Shown here in pieces: positions 11,836-23,329 of a stretch of 64,000 nucleotides of DNA. The notes under the pieces were generated by a model, which did no database searches, was not told the DNA's origin, and saw nothing but the letters and a program-made list of their open reading frames with translations. This DNA comes from Coffea arabica (taxonomy: Eukaryota > Streptophyta > Magnoliopsida > Gentianales > Rubiaceae). Made by a program: the position numbers and the translations under genes. The DNA lies in the NCBI RefSeq assembly GCF_036785885.1, contig NC_092312.1:22028001-22092000 (forward strand). Reading direction: 5' to 3'. The stretch's first letter is position 1; every line of letters starts with the position of its first letter.

Positions 11836-13574
11836 ATAATTTGTTCTGATGTGTCCTATTCTGGGCCATCTCTAAGCCCATTTTGTGGTTTCCAGTGTCT
11901 GTCTCTATCTGAATCTAATGCGACCAAATGCCAACTGTTGTTTCCAGCCCACAACTTGACTCCACGTTTCATCCCCTAGCCCAGCAAGCACATCTTTCCA
12001 TCTCCAATACCCTCAACGCCCATGAAACGAACAAGAGGGAAAGGGCAAAAACTCTAAGCACTTCCCCAGCCATATGGTTCCCTTCCAACTGCCCATTAAC
12101 ACAGGCGAGCGGTCTGCATTGCTGCTTTCTTCCATTTTACAAATGATGCAATGATCAGTTGTATCCATTCTGTTTCTAGTTTGGTATTTTCCTAAAGAAA
12201 TTAAACTACTTCCCCTCAACGTGGCTGCTTTTATCCCATGCAATGCAAATATGCAATAGAAATGAGCTGCTGCAAAGATTTGAAAGAAAGAACACAAAGA
12301 AGATGCAATTACACTAGTACAAAAGCAAAAAAGAATCAAGTCTAATGATCAATCCCATCATAATGTCATATTATTTATTGATCCCATCATGGTACCGACG
12401 GGATTACTGGTATCTGTGAATGAAAGTATATTAGATAATAATATATTTGTTACCAGCACCATCACCGTGTGATTCTTTGACAACTGATGTATCTTATCTG
12501 CCTTAAAACATTATGTTAAGATATTAACTACTAACAAAGTATGTTAATCACAACCTCATAATGGCCATTGTTGTCACAATAGCTAATTAAAGATACAATT
12601 GTCGTCCTGAAAGCTGAGGCTCAATATCTTGGTAGCACTACATCTACACAAGCCCTTTTTCAAAAAGTTGAAGCTTGTCGGCCTCCCCTCAGTTGAATTG
12701 CATTATCCCTCAACTGCCTTTTCTTCTGTTGGCCTTATAATGCTAAACCTTTACGTACCAGCATAGGCCATGCCTACTTGCCCCTAATCACTTTACTACA
12801 ATCTCAATAGCTAGAGCAAATTATGCAGTAGTTTATAAAGGTTACAGTTTTGATGACAAGTTCTCTTGTGTGTACTTTCTTTCCCGGTCACTGTCTCGTT
12901 GCATGCTCATAGAGGAGGTCTCAGCCGATGACACTTTTTAGATGACAAACCTTCTATTCACATCAACTACTAGGGAAACCAACTAATTATAAATTAGTTG
13001 GCCACTAAAAGAGTTTTAAGACTCTACTTGTGTGTAGATCAAGAGATCAAATCTCTTTACCTGCATTTTAAATCCAGGATTTTTCGAAAAAAATTCGCCA
13101 CCGAATGCCTATAGAATAGAATCCACCGTGTCCAAAAACAAAACAAAAAAAAAAAAAGATTACTAGGGGAAAATGTGGGGCCAAAAACAAAAAGACTTGC
13201 TCTCTGTTTTTCGTGGCAGCCATTCTCCTACCACTGTTCAAAGTAGTAATATATTCAAGTATTTCATAAAAGGAAATGACAGAAGATGGTGAAACTAGAA
13301 AACCGTTGCTAATTCTTGTAAACAAAAAAACTTAAAAAAAAGGCTTAAGAAAACCAATTATTGAACTAAGGCTTAAAAAAATATTTGGTTCCAGCGCTTC
13401 AAAGGTTTGCATTTTCTTCATCCTAGTCTTGTAGCTAGATAAAGTATTTGGTAAAGACTACAGGGTATGTGCAAATGCATGTACCTTGTTAACCTTTAAT
13501 CTTGATCAATTGTTTTCGTGGGAGCAGTGACAATCAAATGAACCCGTGATCCATATAAGCAGTAGAAGGATTAC
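11836..13574. other. Intergenic, no gene recognised
   Basis: Open frames around 11928-12339 overlap on both strands without splice sites or domain similarity that could be recognised. Confidence 0.5.
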
Positions 13575-13750
13575 TAAGCCTGTTTGATAATTTAATTTAA
13601 CATTTAAATTTAATAAATTCATATCTTAATATATTTAGACGTGTTTGATAATAAATATTAAAATTGCAATAGTTAACAATTCAATAATTTAATAAATCTA
13701 AATTTTAGATTTCAAATTTTAGATTTCATTTGTATCAAACACACCCTAAG
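13575..13750. mobile_element. MITE-like hairpin element with tgtttgata ends
   Basis: The left end (cctgtttgataattt) and the inverted right end (agggtgtgtttgatacaaa) form imperfect terminal inverted repeats around a very AT-rich core. CTAAG occurs at both edges. Superfamily uncertain. Confidence 0.45.
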
Positions 13751-16347
13751 TTTTGATTGTCCTAGTAACCTAATCATTTGTCCTTTAGATGTCCCTACAA
13801 AAAAAAAAAAGAACGGGACACAAGGTCAAATTAACAAATATAATAGCTCTACGGAATGGATCAATTAGTTGAAAAACATACTTCGTTTTATTTATTATAT
13901 AACGGGGAAGAACTATGTGCTGGTGAAGCCTCCCTGGCTGAAGGCCTTTGAGGAAGTCCGATGCCAGATGGATTGTGAAACTTTTTTACATCTATTTGAT
14001 CGTGAGAAACAAAATGGTTGATGCAAATCCAATAAGTTTCAAGCTTTCTCAAACAAAAAGTAGTGATTTTGTGTTGTAACCATTATGTTTTACTTTTAGT
14101 TTGGTGGCTTAGATGAGGAGTTTCTTTCATTTTTTGTGTTGCTTGAGATGTAGGGTGCCTTGAGAAGAGAGAAAAGAACATGTCATCAACCTTTTTAAGC
14201 TATTAAACAAATATATATATATAGAGAGAGAGAGAGAGATGATTAGAGATTGGAATTAGCAATTAAAAATAAAATAACAGGAAGGGTAGGCCCTGTGAGT
14301 TGGATTCACTTTCCACTTCATCAAGGAAGAAGAAGTTGTTACCCATCACATGCCTAAGGGCTTAAACTAAACATCTTTTCTGACAAATCCAAATCATGGC
14401 ATTGCTAAACTATTCTTTCCGGGACTAAGTATGTCCCCCCCTTTCTTTCCCACATACATGCCAAATTTCAATTCTTGTCCAGGCAAGTAGGCAGCTAATT
14501 AAACAAGTCATTCGAACCTGTCAACCACGACCCTTGGATTTTTCTTCCATTTTTTCCCCCCCTGTGTTTTGGGTTATTTTCCATTTTTCTTTATCACTGT
14601 TTTGGTTTGGGTGAGAGGGTATAGGACAGAAGGGAGAGGAAAGTAACTATTCAAATACACGATTAGGTGTCATAAACCTGCCCTTCCTTCCACCTAAATA
14701 ACCCTTCGGTTTTTAGCTAAAAAGCAGGGGGTAGGTAATAAGGCTAGCTATGCGCATTATGCATGAGAATTTATCGCTAAACTTGTTAGTTTTTATTTAT
14801 ACCGCTTTTTATGGCCAATGATATGTTTGTTCCATTGAATTTGGCCTCCATTTCGTTAGTGATGCTAATTTGTCTTCGATCGTCTATAAAAAAAGAAGAT
14901 GGTTGTATATATATATATATATATACTCTTCCTGTATGTCAACGTTCCATTATCTATCTATCTTGTTGATACTAATGTCGCAATCTGAGTTGATTAATGT
15001 TGAATGATCTTTTCTTTGTGCTTAATTCTTAGGGTTGCAATCTGACTTGATTTGAAAAATGTTTATGAAATGAAGGATGAAAAACAAGCCAAGTAGTAAT
15101 ATACATATGTAACGGTTGCTATTTGCAATGAATGATAATAACTAATTAACATACGTACAGTTGAACTTCTTGATGAACCTCAAACGTACCTCATATTTTA
15201 TATGTATCATCATGACAAACGCATCTAGGATAAAGCCATTGAATCTACTAATTAAATTGAGGGGGGGGGGGGGAAATGCAGTAAAACCTTTAAATAAGAT
15301 CGATCGCGTATATATATTAGCCATAAAGAAGAGAATAATAATGCATGTCCCGAGTCCAACAGCAGAAAACGATTTCTAAATCCTAACAAACAACAAGCAT
15401 CTTTGCACTTAGGCGTTAACCACTACCAATTTGCGCAAGACATTCTGGTTATAGTCAACCGGGAGATGAACAGGCCAAAGATACGGTCAGGAGCAGTATA
15501 ACATTCGTGTCGGAAGCTACAGTGCAGTGTGCATCTCTTGTCAAGAAATTCAGGAGGAAGAATTTGTCCCCAAAGTACATGTGCAATCAATCAAAGTTCA
15601 GTGTATCGATGCCTGCCTGCCCTTATTGCTGTCTTTGGCATTTCGTCTTCTAATTTATTTCCTGTGGGAAGAGTCTTGAAGGGTTTATAAATTTCGATCC
15701 ATCCTGCCTGCCTGCCTGCATGCATGCATGCATGCATGATCCAGTTACAAGAATTAAGATGCTCATGCATGTTGCAGGAAATCTTGTCGTGATAAATTCT
15801 CACGTACAATTAATTGTTTTCAAGAAATGTTGCAATCAATCTTCCTCGTCTGACCATGGACATTCAAGAACCAGAATGAGAAAATGACCACATATGGGCA
15901 TATCCCGTATGGTCTAACCGATTACGTAATTCTTCTACTACTAGTTAAAGAGACGTTTTACTGCTTTAAGACTGAGGGCTCAATTTACTTGGCTTTCCAA
16001 CTAAACGCACATATATACTCAATAATTATTAGAGTAGAGAGAGACATTTTACTGCTGACTGATGGCTCAAGTTTCCACTTCCCACAGTCGCACCTGTTTC
16101 ACAATTAGGGATCCCTGCAGAGTGCCTAAGTCTTGAAAATTTTACATTATCTATAGACGTACAGTTTGGTGTTTCTTTTGGGGTTTGAAACCTGATTTGT
16201 ACTAATTTCACATCTTGGCGTCATCTGGATTAAATAGTCAGAGTACGTGGACCATATGAAAATGAGACGCTAATTTTATCTTAAAATAATTAATTAGTAC
16301 ATTGTTAAGAATCATAGTTGAGTGCAAGCAAAAAAAAAAAATAATAA

Positions 16348-16389
<42 letters not shown>

Positions 16390-17046
16390 TAAAAAACAAT
16401 TTCCAAGGTTTGAACGTTTAGTTGTTGCCTTTGTGTCCTAATCCTTCACCCCTCCATGATGACAAGTTAAACACGGATAGTTAATGATTGACCGTGGCTT
16501 AACCAAACCATTTACACATGCGAAAGTATCAAATCATCAATCAAATAGAAGTTATGTTGAAGATAGTGTTGTAAACTCGGATCATTTTCTCTTTTACCTA
16601 CAACATAAGTTCGCACTCCAATTTTTGGCCAATGAAGCGCCCTTTGTAGCATCTTGATGAATGCAAAACTTTCTCTAGATTTATTCGTGCCACAAATCAA
16701 TGAAGTTTAGTCAGTATATATAACATGTTTGAAATTTCCTAATGTTCCTGCATGGGGAAAAAGAAGGGCCTTTCCAAAAAAGTTGTCCATGGTTTCAAAG
16801 ACATCAAACATCAAATTCAACCTCGAGTGATTGATTAGTCTTGCATACTTTATGAAGTTGAAAACTAGAAATTAAATTTCCACCTTGACCTGCGACACTT
16901 TCTAAGATTTTAGAATTAATTAAAGCCAAAGGAAAGAGGATTTAAACTTAAAATCATTAATTTTTAAGATTTCAACTATTAGAATAAATCCTTCTCAATT
17001 AAGCCAAACAGAACTTACTTAGCAACCAATTTGGGATATTCTTTTA
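13751..17046. other. Intergenic with several simple repeats
   Basis: No gene is supported. Simple repeats include (AT)n then (AG)n at about 14210-14240, (AT)n at about 14907-14926, a run of 13 G at 15261-15273, (CCTG)n then (CATG)n at 15703-15738 and (AT)n at about 16358-16385. Confidence 0.6.
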
Positions 17047-17184
17047 GGCCTTGTTTGGATTGCTGTTTTTCGTTGAAAAATTACGTCGTTTTCCGTAATC
17101 ACATTTTCCTATTATCTTTTTCCCTCACATATATGAAATCGTTACAGTAATTTTTCCATGAAAAATACAATCCAAACACACTGT
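17047..17184. mobile_element. Small MITE-like element with tgtttggattg ends
   Basis: Ends ggccttgtttggattgctg and, inverted, acagtgtgtttggattgta, with both arms continuing into tttttc. This pattern is common in short plant hAT-type MITEs. Similar ends occur at 26903 and 37165. Target duplication not resolved. Confidence 0.45.
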
Positions 17185-19293
17185 TAAAGTTTCTCTTCCA
17201 GAGTCAAATCAGATGTCAAAGCAAACAATAAGAATTATGCATGCAGATTAGGCGTTGATAAAAGTATTTCACAGTCATTAATTCTCAGTGGAAATTTACG
17301 TGCAATTTTGCAGCTGAAATCATGGGCTTTCCTGCTCGATCTGTAAGAACAAGTTAATGCTAATCAATCAAGAAACTAAACGTGACTTCCCTTGTGAAGT
17401 ATCTTTTTTCATTTTCATTACAAAACCAACATTCCAAAAAATCATTTGATTCTTTAATTTGTATGCATGAGAATTGAAGCACCTAATCCAAAGGTCCAAT
17501 GCATGTACTATATATAGTTGAGAATGCATCAAATTTTATCCAAACTACGCACACAAGAAATGCTTAATTAGTGTATGTTACTCGATCTTTTTTCAAAGCC
17601 CCCATAAAATTGAAAACCGATTCAGTTTTCTTTTTAGTTTTGGAAAAAAAAAAAAAAAAAGATGAAGTGTGACCTTACTTTTCCAAAAAAATTAATCAAG
17701 TATTGAATCACAGCCTCACGCCCCAATCTCGAGCACATAATATATCTGCTCCATTAGAAATCCACCTCGACATTCTCATCAAAACAAATATTTTAATTTA
17801 TGAAATTGCCGCAATCTTTTTACACAGACCAAAGTGCTTGCAGCGCAAGTAGGCCGAGGTCGAGGCATGAGGCTGTTTAAGCGCAATTGACCATTCAACT
17901 TGTGTCGACATCAAAGAAAATTCAACAAATTTAAAAATTTTAGGAGCCCTGAGAAGGAAAAAGTAACTCATCATTAAGTGCTCCAACGTAATTGATTGAG
18001 ATCTTATGAAAAAATTAATTGTGCAGATTAAAGCAGAATTTTATAGTAAAACCTTGCCAATTAAACAGAATGAATACGAATTTGGCACCAAAAAATACAA
18101 AAAAAAAAAAACGGATATTTTTAATTATAGAAAAAAGAAAATGTAAAATGGTAGTATGTAGATTTAGCTACACCATTAGATGCATAGGTTCCAGCAGACC
18201 TATTATTTAATTCAGCCAGGACAATCTCGTACTAGCATAGAGTGCGTTGTACATAATTATTATGTGACTTAAATTACGTACCTATTTTTTGACAAAAAAA
18301 AAAAAAAAAATTTACGCACCTATTTATGTTTTGGACTTTTCTTTTACTTAAATACTTGAATAAATTGTTTGGTTGTTCTTGTTCATGTAAGTTGTAATTG
18401 AACATTTATGACAACAATCTTACAGCACATTGTAGTGTAATTCATGAAACTGTTCTTTTGTCTTTCTTTTCTTTTTTTTTTGGTTAATACAACTGATTTT
18501 TTCCATCTTTGAATTAGATAACCCAGAATCCATTTGAATATATCATGTATTGACTGTCGACTTTTAGTTGTATACGTAGAATTTATGTAGCTAGCCAGAA
18601 TTATCAGGTACTCATGTTTAGACCTCTGTCATTAATGAATTATTTAAAATGATTAATGCTTAATATCCCTCAAATTACATGAAGGTTTCTATTCATACAG
18701 ACATTTAAATGTGTAATTATCCACATGCATGTAATTACTCATTTATTGCACATCAAATCCTGTCATTAATGTGGACCCTTTATCTAAATCAGTGCTTTCA
18801 TGCGATATTAATCTCTTGTGTCTAATTGATTAATTGCCTAGTCAAGTTAAAATTGTGGCCATTTAAAAGGATGCCCAGAGCCATATGGTTAGAGAGGTAA
18901 AGGAATGGGAAATAGTTTTAGAAGCGCACCACTTAAAAGCCAAAAGCAATGCATTAAATAAATAGAAAGGGGCTGTTAATGGACAAGGATAATTCTTGAG
19001 TCCAGTCCACATCTCTCAAACCAATGTTTGTTTCGCTTCCTTTACCCAAATGTTATTGTAATTAATTAATTAAAAATTGCTAAACATATTAGACCAAAAA
19101 TATTTAAATTAAAAGAAAATTTAAAAACTAACTTCATTAGTATTAGGTGTGTAATTTGTCTCATTGCACTTGAATTTATCCATTTTCTCATTTAGACATC
19201 TCATCATTCATCAAGAAAGCTGGGAGGGGAAAAGACCGGTAAAAATCTTTCTTTGGTAAATTAGTAATATGCTGCCTTTTTGAAGGATTAATC
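17185..19293. other. Intergenic, no gene recognised
   Basis: AT-rich DNA with A/T homopolymers near 17645, 18100 and 18295. No supported coding region. Confidence 0.55.
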
Positions 19294-20066
19294 AGGGATA
19301 ATATCATAAACCTCCCTTGTAATTTTTCTTAATATCACTTAGCACCTCTAAAATTTTAAAAATTTCACTTATCACCCCTTACTTTTGTTATTTGCTTAAC
19401 AAAGTTTTCAGAAACCTTGAACTACCATTTTGCTCATTTTACTAAATAAATAAAATACTCATAAGCCACTTTGTTTATTCCAAAAAAAAAATCACTATCT
19501 AAAAAAAATCTCTAGTAATTCCACCACATCACAAAATTATAGTCCATAAAAATATCAATTTGAAAATAAAAAAGATATTTGTAAAGAAATGCATTAGCAC
19601 AAATGTAACTCTATACTTTCAAAACCAATTTCTTGTGAACTTTATATATTGTTTTTTCAACTTCTTCTCAACTCGTGGCACAAGCCTTTAAACTGTTCTA
19701 ATTATTATAAAAATCAACCCAAAATAAAACAGAGAAATTACACCCCATTCTGTCACAATCACAAAAAGTAAAAAAAAAATAAAAAATTTAATTTACAATA
19801 ATTTATAAATAAAAAATTGTATTGTCATCCAAAAAAAATATGAGAGAGAGAGCGTTGGAGAAAAGAGAAAGATAAGAAAGTAACTTTTGTTTCTTTTTTT
19901 TATTTTCATATTTTTTGAACTCCATTTATTTGATATATTGATATGTGAATTATGCAATTGTGAGGGCTTTTTGTAATTACTAAATAGGTAGGTGATATTT
20001 TAAAAGTTTTAGGGGCGCTAAGTAATATTAAGAGAAACTTCGAGGGTGGTTTCTGATATTAACCCT
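19294..20066. mobile_element. Non-autonomous terminal-inverted-repeat element upstream of HAM
   Basis: The left arm starts agggataatatcataaacc. The right arm, inverted, starts agggttaatatcagaaacc. The two arms can be followed for about 85 bases, sharing a ttaatatcactta-type segment and the acttagc(a/g)cc block. Total length is about 773 bp, with no coding capacity. ATTAAT occurs immediately outside both ends, a possible short or degraded target duplication. It lies about 0.4 kb upstream of the HAM core promoter, so it may affect that promoter (inference). Confidence 0.6.
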
Positions 20067-20244
20067 ATTAATTACTGCCGCACAGAATGAGTACCGATGA
20101 TCCACGCTCGATGGGTGCGAGTGGTGGTTGTGCCAAGGACACAAACCCTAGCTGCAAGATAGATAACTACGTCTCCAGACAAGCCACAAAAATTAACTAA
20201 AGGTGCAAAAGCTTTTAAAAAAAATAAAAAAAAAGAAAGATATC

Positions 20245-20271
20245 GAGAGAGAGAGAGAGAGAGAGAGAGAA
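20245..20271. repeat. (GA)n microsatellite in the HAM upstream region
   Basis: About 13 GA units, 0.2 kb before the TATA-like box. GA runs in plant promoters can bind BBR/BPC (GAGA-binding) factors; that role here is only a possibility. Confidence 0.75.
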
Positions 20272-20466
20272 GGGAAGGGATGAATTGAAGGAGGGAGCAC
20301 TTTAACCACTTTTTTATGTTGCACGCATCCATGGCAGAGAACCGAAGGAAGACAGAAGAGTTCTACAAACTAAGACAGACAGCAGAAGGAGAGGCGAACG
20401 AAACTAAACAAGAAAAATATCATCAGCTCCTTTAACTAATCCATTCTCCTTCCTTCTCTCCACCCC

Positions 20467-20884
20467 CTATATACCTTAACTACCTATTAGTACAACCAGT
20501 CTTGTAGCATTTCCTTTCATCCTCAAAAATAAACAAAAATCATCCGCAGCAAGCGAAAGGCAGCAGCCATCCACTGTACAATTACCTCTGATTGGGTTGG
20601 GGTGTTCTGGTTACTCGTGTAAATAGCTAGCTAGGTGATTTTTCATACATAGTTCTTGAATCTACCTCTTCTTGGGGTGGGCTTCTTGAGTTGCATGCAT
20701 CACTCTTGATCACTGTCTAGAGAGATTTTGGGTTGGCTTGTCAAACTTAGGAGTCTACATCCTCTTTTGCTTCAATTCGAGATATAATTTTGGATTTCGT
20801 TCTCTCTCTATCTCTCTTTTTTGTTTGGTGGTTGTGGTGATTCCAAACTGGGGAGAAATAGTGATTTGGGTTGTTTTTGTTTAA
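20467..20884 (+). promoter_or_regulatory. HAM core promoter and 5' leader
   Basis: A TATA-like box (ctatata, 20467-20473) is followed by a pyrimidine-rich leader of about 380-400 bases before the start codon at 20885. The leader has TC-rich tracts (near 20800-20820) typical of plant 5' UTRs. The transcription start is inferred from TATA spacing. Confidence 0.5.
20695..20709 (+). other. Four-codon upstream ORF in the HAM leader
   Basis: ATG CAT CAC TCT TGA lies about 175 bases before the main start. It appears to be the first ATG after the TATA-like box, so scanning ribosomes would meet it first. Whether it is translated is unknown. Confidence 0.45.
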
Positions 20885-23329
20885 ATGAAGGGGATGCCCT
20901 TACCCTTTGATTTTCAGGGGAAGGGGGTGTTAGACTTAGACTTACAATTTGTTTCTTCTTCTTCTTCTTCTTCTTCTTCCTCTTTTTGGAACTATAAAAA
21001 CGCTAGCAATTGTAAGGCAAATTGTCTCTTGAACCGTAATACCAGCATTTCCAGTGATAGTGAGCCCACATCTGTCCTGGATAACATAAGGAGTCAAAGT
21101 CCTCCTACATCTTCTTCAACCCTGTCTTCATCTCTAGGAGGAGGAGGAGGAGGCGGGCCCAACAAAAACAGCGGAGGTGCAGTTGCTGGTGGTGGGGGTG
21201 GTGCCTCTACAGATACAACCGGGGTGGCGGCGGTTTCAGGAAATTCATCCATCAAATGGCACCAAGATGCCCCCTCCACTACCACCAGCTCAAATGTTGC
21301 AGCTGAATCTGAGCTCCAACCTGTGCCACCATCTCTTGAGATGGGTGGTGGTGGCACCACCGCCGCGGAGGAGTGGGAGAGTGTTTTACCGGAGTCCGTG
21401 GCTGCTTCCCCCAGCCAAGAGCAGTCTATTCTGCGCTGGATCATGGGGGATGTGGATGACCCTTCTATGGCCAATTTAAACAAGGTTCTCCAGATTGGTG
21501 GTGGCCCTGCGGCCGCAGACGACGAGTTCAATCCCGGTTTTGGCGTTGTTGATCAAGGCTTTGGAGCTGACCCTGTTGGCCAAGTGACCAATTTTTTGCC
21601 TCCAATGAACCCCTCACTGCCAATGGCCAGTTCTGCCAGTTTGTCAAGCAATAGGGTGAATGGTGAAAAGATTGGCTTGTTGGCGAATTCGTCAGGAAGT
21701 CCTGCTGTGAATAAGCTATCTAACCCTCAGAATTCGATTTTTCCTGCATTATCGAGCAATCTTGGGGTCCCTATTGCCTTCAATCAAGGGCAACAGCACG
21801 TTATCCAACAGACACCAACAGCAGCATTTGAGTGTGCTGAGATGAAACCCCCAATTTTCAATCCACAAATGTTAATAAACCAGCACCAAGCTCAGCACCC
21901 GCAGAACCCCTCTTTTTTTATGCCTTTGGCATATGGACAGCAGGAGCAGAATTTGTTGATGCCACCACAGTCGAAAAGACATAATCCAGGACATATCGGA
22001 GGGACTGATCCCGGCTTCCAGATCTCCAAAGCTCCGTTTTCGGATACAGGGCAAGAGCTTTTTGCAGGAAGACAACAGCCACACCAGCAGCAGCAAGCAA
22101 TGCCTCAGGGGCTATCTCATCAGCTTCAGTTGCTTCCTCACTATCTGCAGCAGAGGCCTGCTGCAACGAGTCCAAAGCAGAAAATGATAGGGGATGAAAT
22201 GGGGCACTCACATCAGCAACAGCAGCAGCAGCAGCAGCAAGCAATAATTGACCAGCTATACAAGGCAGCAGAGTTGGTCCAGACGGGGAATCCATTACTC
22301 GCGCAAGGGATATTGGCGCGGCTCAATCACCAGCTCTCTCCTATTGGTAAGCCTTTCCAAAGGGCTGCTTTTTATTGTAAGGAGGCCTTGCAATTGCTAC
22401 TCCATACTAACAACTTAAATCCCTGTACGGCCAATTCGTCGCCGTTTAGTCTCATTTTCAAGATTGGTGCATATAAATCCTTCTCCGAGATCTCACCAGT
22501 TGTACAATTTGCGAATTTCACTTGCATTCAAGCCCTGCTAGAGGTTTTAGAGGGATTTGATCGAATTCATATTATCGATTTTGATATTGGCTATGGTGGT
22601 CAATGGGCTTCTTTTATGCAAGAGCTTGCCTTGAGAAGTGGTGGTGCACCATCATTGAGAATTACTGCATTTGCCTCTCCCTCAACTCATGATCAGCTTG
22701 AGCTCGGCCTAATGCGGGAAAATCTAATGCATTTTGCCAGTGAGATAAATATGGCATTTGAGTTTGAAATTGTGAGCATTGATTCTTTGAATTCTGCTTC
22801 ATGGTCGCTGCCTCTTCACGTCTCAGAGAATGAAGCCATAGCAGTTAATCTGCCTGTCAGTTCTTTCTCGAGCTGTCAATTGCCACTCTCTCTGATTCTC
22901 CGTTTTGTGAAGCAGTTGTCTCCAAAGATTGTGGTATCTGTTGACAGAGGTTGTAATAGGACTGACCTTCCATTTCCAAACCATGTGATTCATGCCCTTC
23001 AGTCTTATTCCAATCTTCTCGAGTCCCTTGACGCTGTAAATGTGAACTTAGATTCCTTGCAAAAGATTGAGAGGTTTTTGCTCCAACCTGGGATCGAAAG
23101 AATTCTGTTGGGTCGTTATCATTCCCCTGAAAAGACACAACATTGGAGGACCCTGTTTTTGTCATCTGGCTTCTCCCCATTAACTTTCAGCAATTTTACA
23201 GAATCACAAGCTGAGTGCGTCGTGAAGAGGACCCCTGTTCGTGGATTCCATGTCGAGAAGAGGCAGTCTGCGCTTGTCCTCTGTTGGCAAAGAAAGGAGC
23301 TCATCTCAGCTTCAGCTTGGAGGTGTTAA
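20885..23329 (+). CDS. HAM: GRAS transcription factor of the HAIRY MERISTEM (HAM / SCL6-22-27) group
   Basis: A single uninterrupted 814-residue frame. The N-terminus carries a conserved HAM-type start (residues 1-20, with GKGVLDLDL), then Ser, Gly and Gln runs of low complexity. Near residue 165 a WESVLPE segment is followed by an ILRWIMGD stretch, both typical of this group. The GRAS domain runs from about residue 455 to the end: leucine-rich region LYKAAELVQTGN with ILARLNH, VHIID core IHIID (561-565), a second leucine-rich region, a PFYRE-type region and a SAW region ending CWQRKELISASAWRC. HAM proteins act in the nucleus with WUSCHEL/WOX partners to keep stem cells undifferentiated in shoot meristems. 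Transcripts are cut by miR171 at a site inside the GRAS coding region (22309-22329). The intronless form fits the family. Which Arabidopsis paralogue it matches cannot be settled here. Confidence 0.95.
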   Translation: MKGMPLPFDFQGKGVLDLDLQFVSSSSSSSSSSFWNYKNASNCKANCLLNRNTSISSDSEPTSVLDNIRSQSPPTSSSTLSSSLGGGGGGGPNKNSGGAVAGGGGGASTDTTGVAAVSGNSSIKWHQDAPSTTTSSNVAAESELQPVPPSLEMGGGGTTAAEEWESVLPESVAASPSQEQSILRWIMGDVDDPSMANLNKVLQIGGGPAAADDEFNPGFGVVDQGFGADPVGQVTNFLPPMNPSLPMASSASLSSNRVNGEKIGLLANSSGSPAVNKLSNPQNSIFPALSSNLGVPIAFNQGQQHVIQQTPTAAFECAEMKPPIFNPQMLINQHQAQHPQNPSFFMPLAYGQQEQNLLMPPQSKRHNPGHIGGTDPGFQISKAPFSDTGQELFAGRQQPHQQQQAMPQGLSHQLQLLPHYLQQRPAATSPKQKMIGDEMGHSHQQQQQQQQQAIIDQLYKAAELVQTGNPLLAQGILARLNHQLSPIGKPFQRAAFYCKEALQLLLHTNNLNPCTANSSPFSLIFKIGAYKSFSEISPVVQFANFTCIQALLEVLEGFDRIHIIDFDIGYGGQWASFMQELALRSGGAPSLRITAFASPSTHDQLELGLMRENLMHFASEINMAFEFEIVSIDSLNSASWSLPLHVSENEAIAVNLPVSSFSSCQLPLSLILRFVKQLSPKIVVSVDRGCNRTDLPFPNHVIHALQSYSNLLESLDAVNVNLDSLQKIERFLLQPGIERILLGRYHSPEKTQHWRTLFLSSGFSPLTFSNFTESQAECVVKRTPVRGFHVEKRQSALVLCWQRKELISASAWRC
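22309..22329 (+). promoter_or_regulatory. miR171 target site in HAM mRNA
   Basis: The 21 bases encoding ILARLNH, starting gatattggcg and ending gctcaatca, are the exact complement of the canonical plant miR171 (remembered as starting UGAUUGAGCC). The perfect match over all 21 positions predicts efficient slicing at the middle of the site. Confidence 0.93.

Noticed and set aside
12013..12339. 108-codon frame on the minus strand
   Set aside because: Overlaps other frames on the plus strand; no domain and no matching exon or promoter.
21094..21531. 145-codon open frame antisense to HAM
   Set aside because: It is a shadow of Gly- and Ser-rich repeats in the GRAS gene, with no domain of its own.
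21918..22295. Ala-rich open frame antisense to HAM
   Set aside because: It is the reverse of the CAG-repeat coding region.
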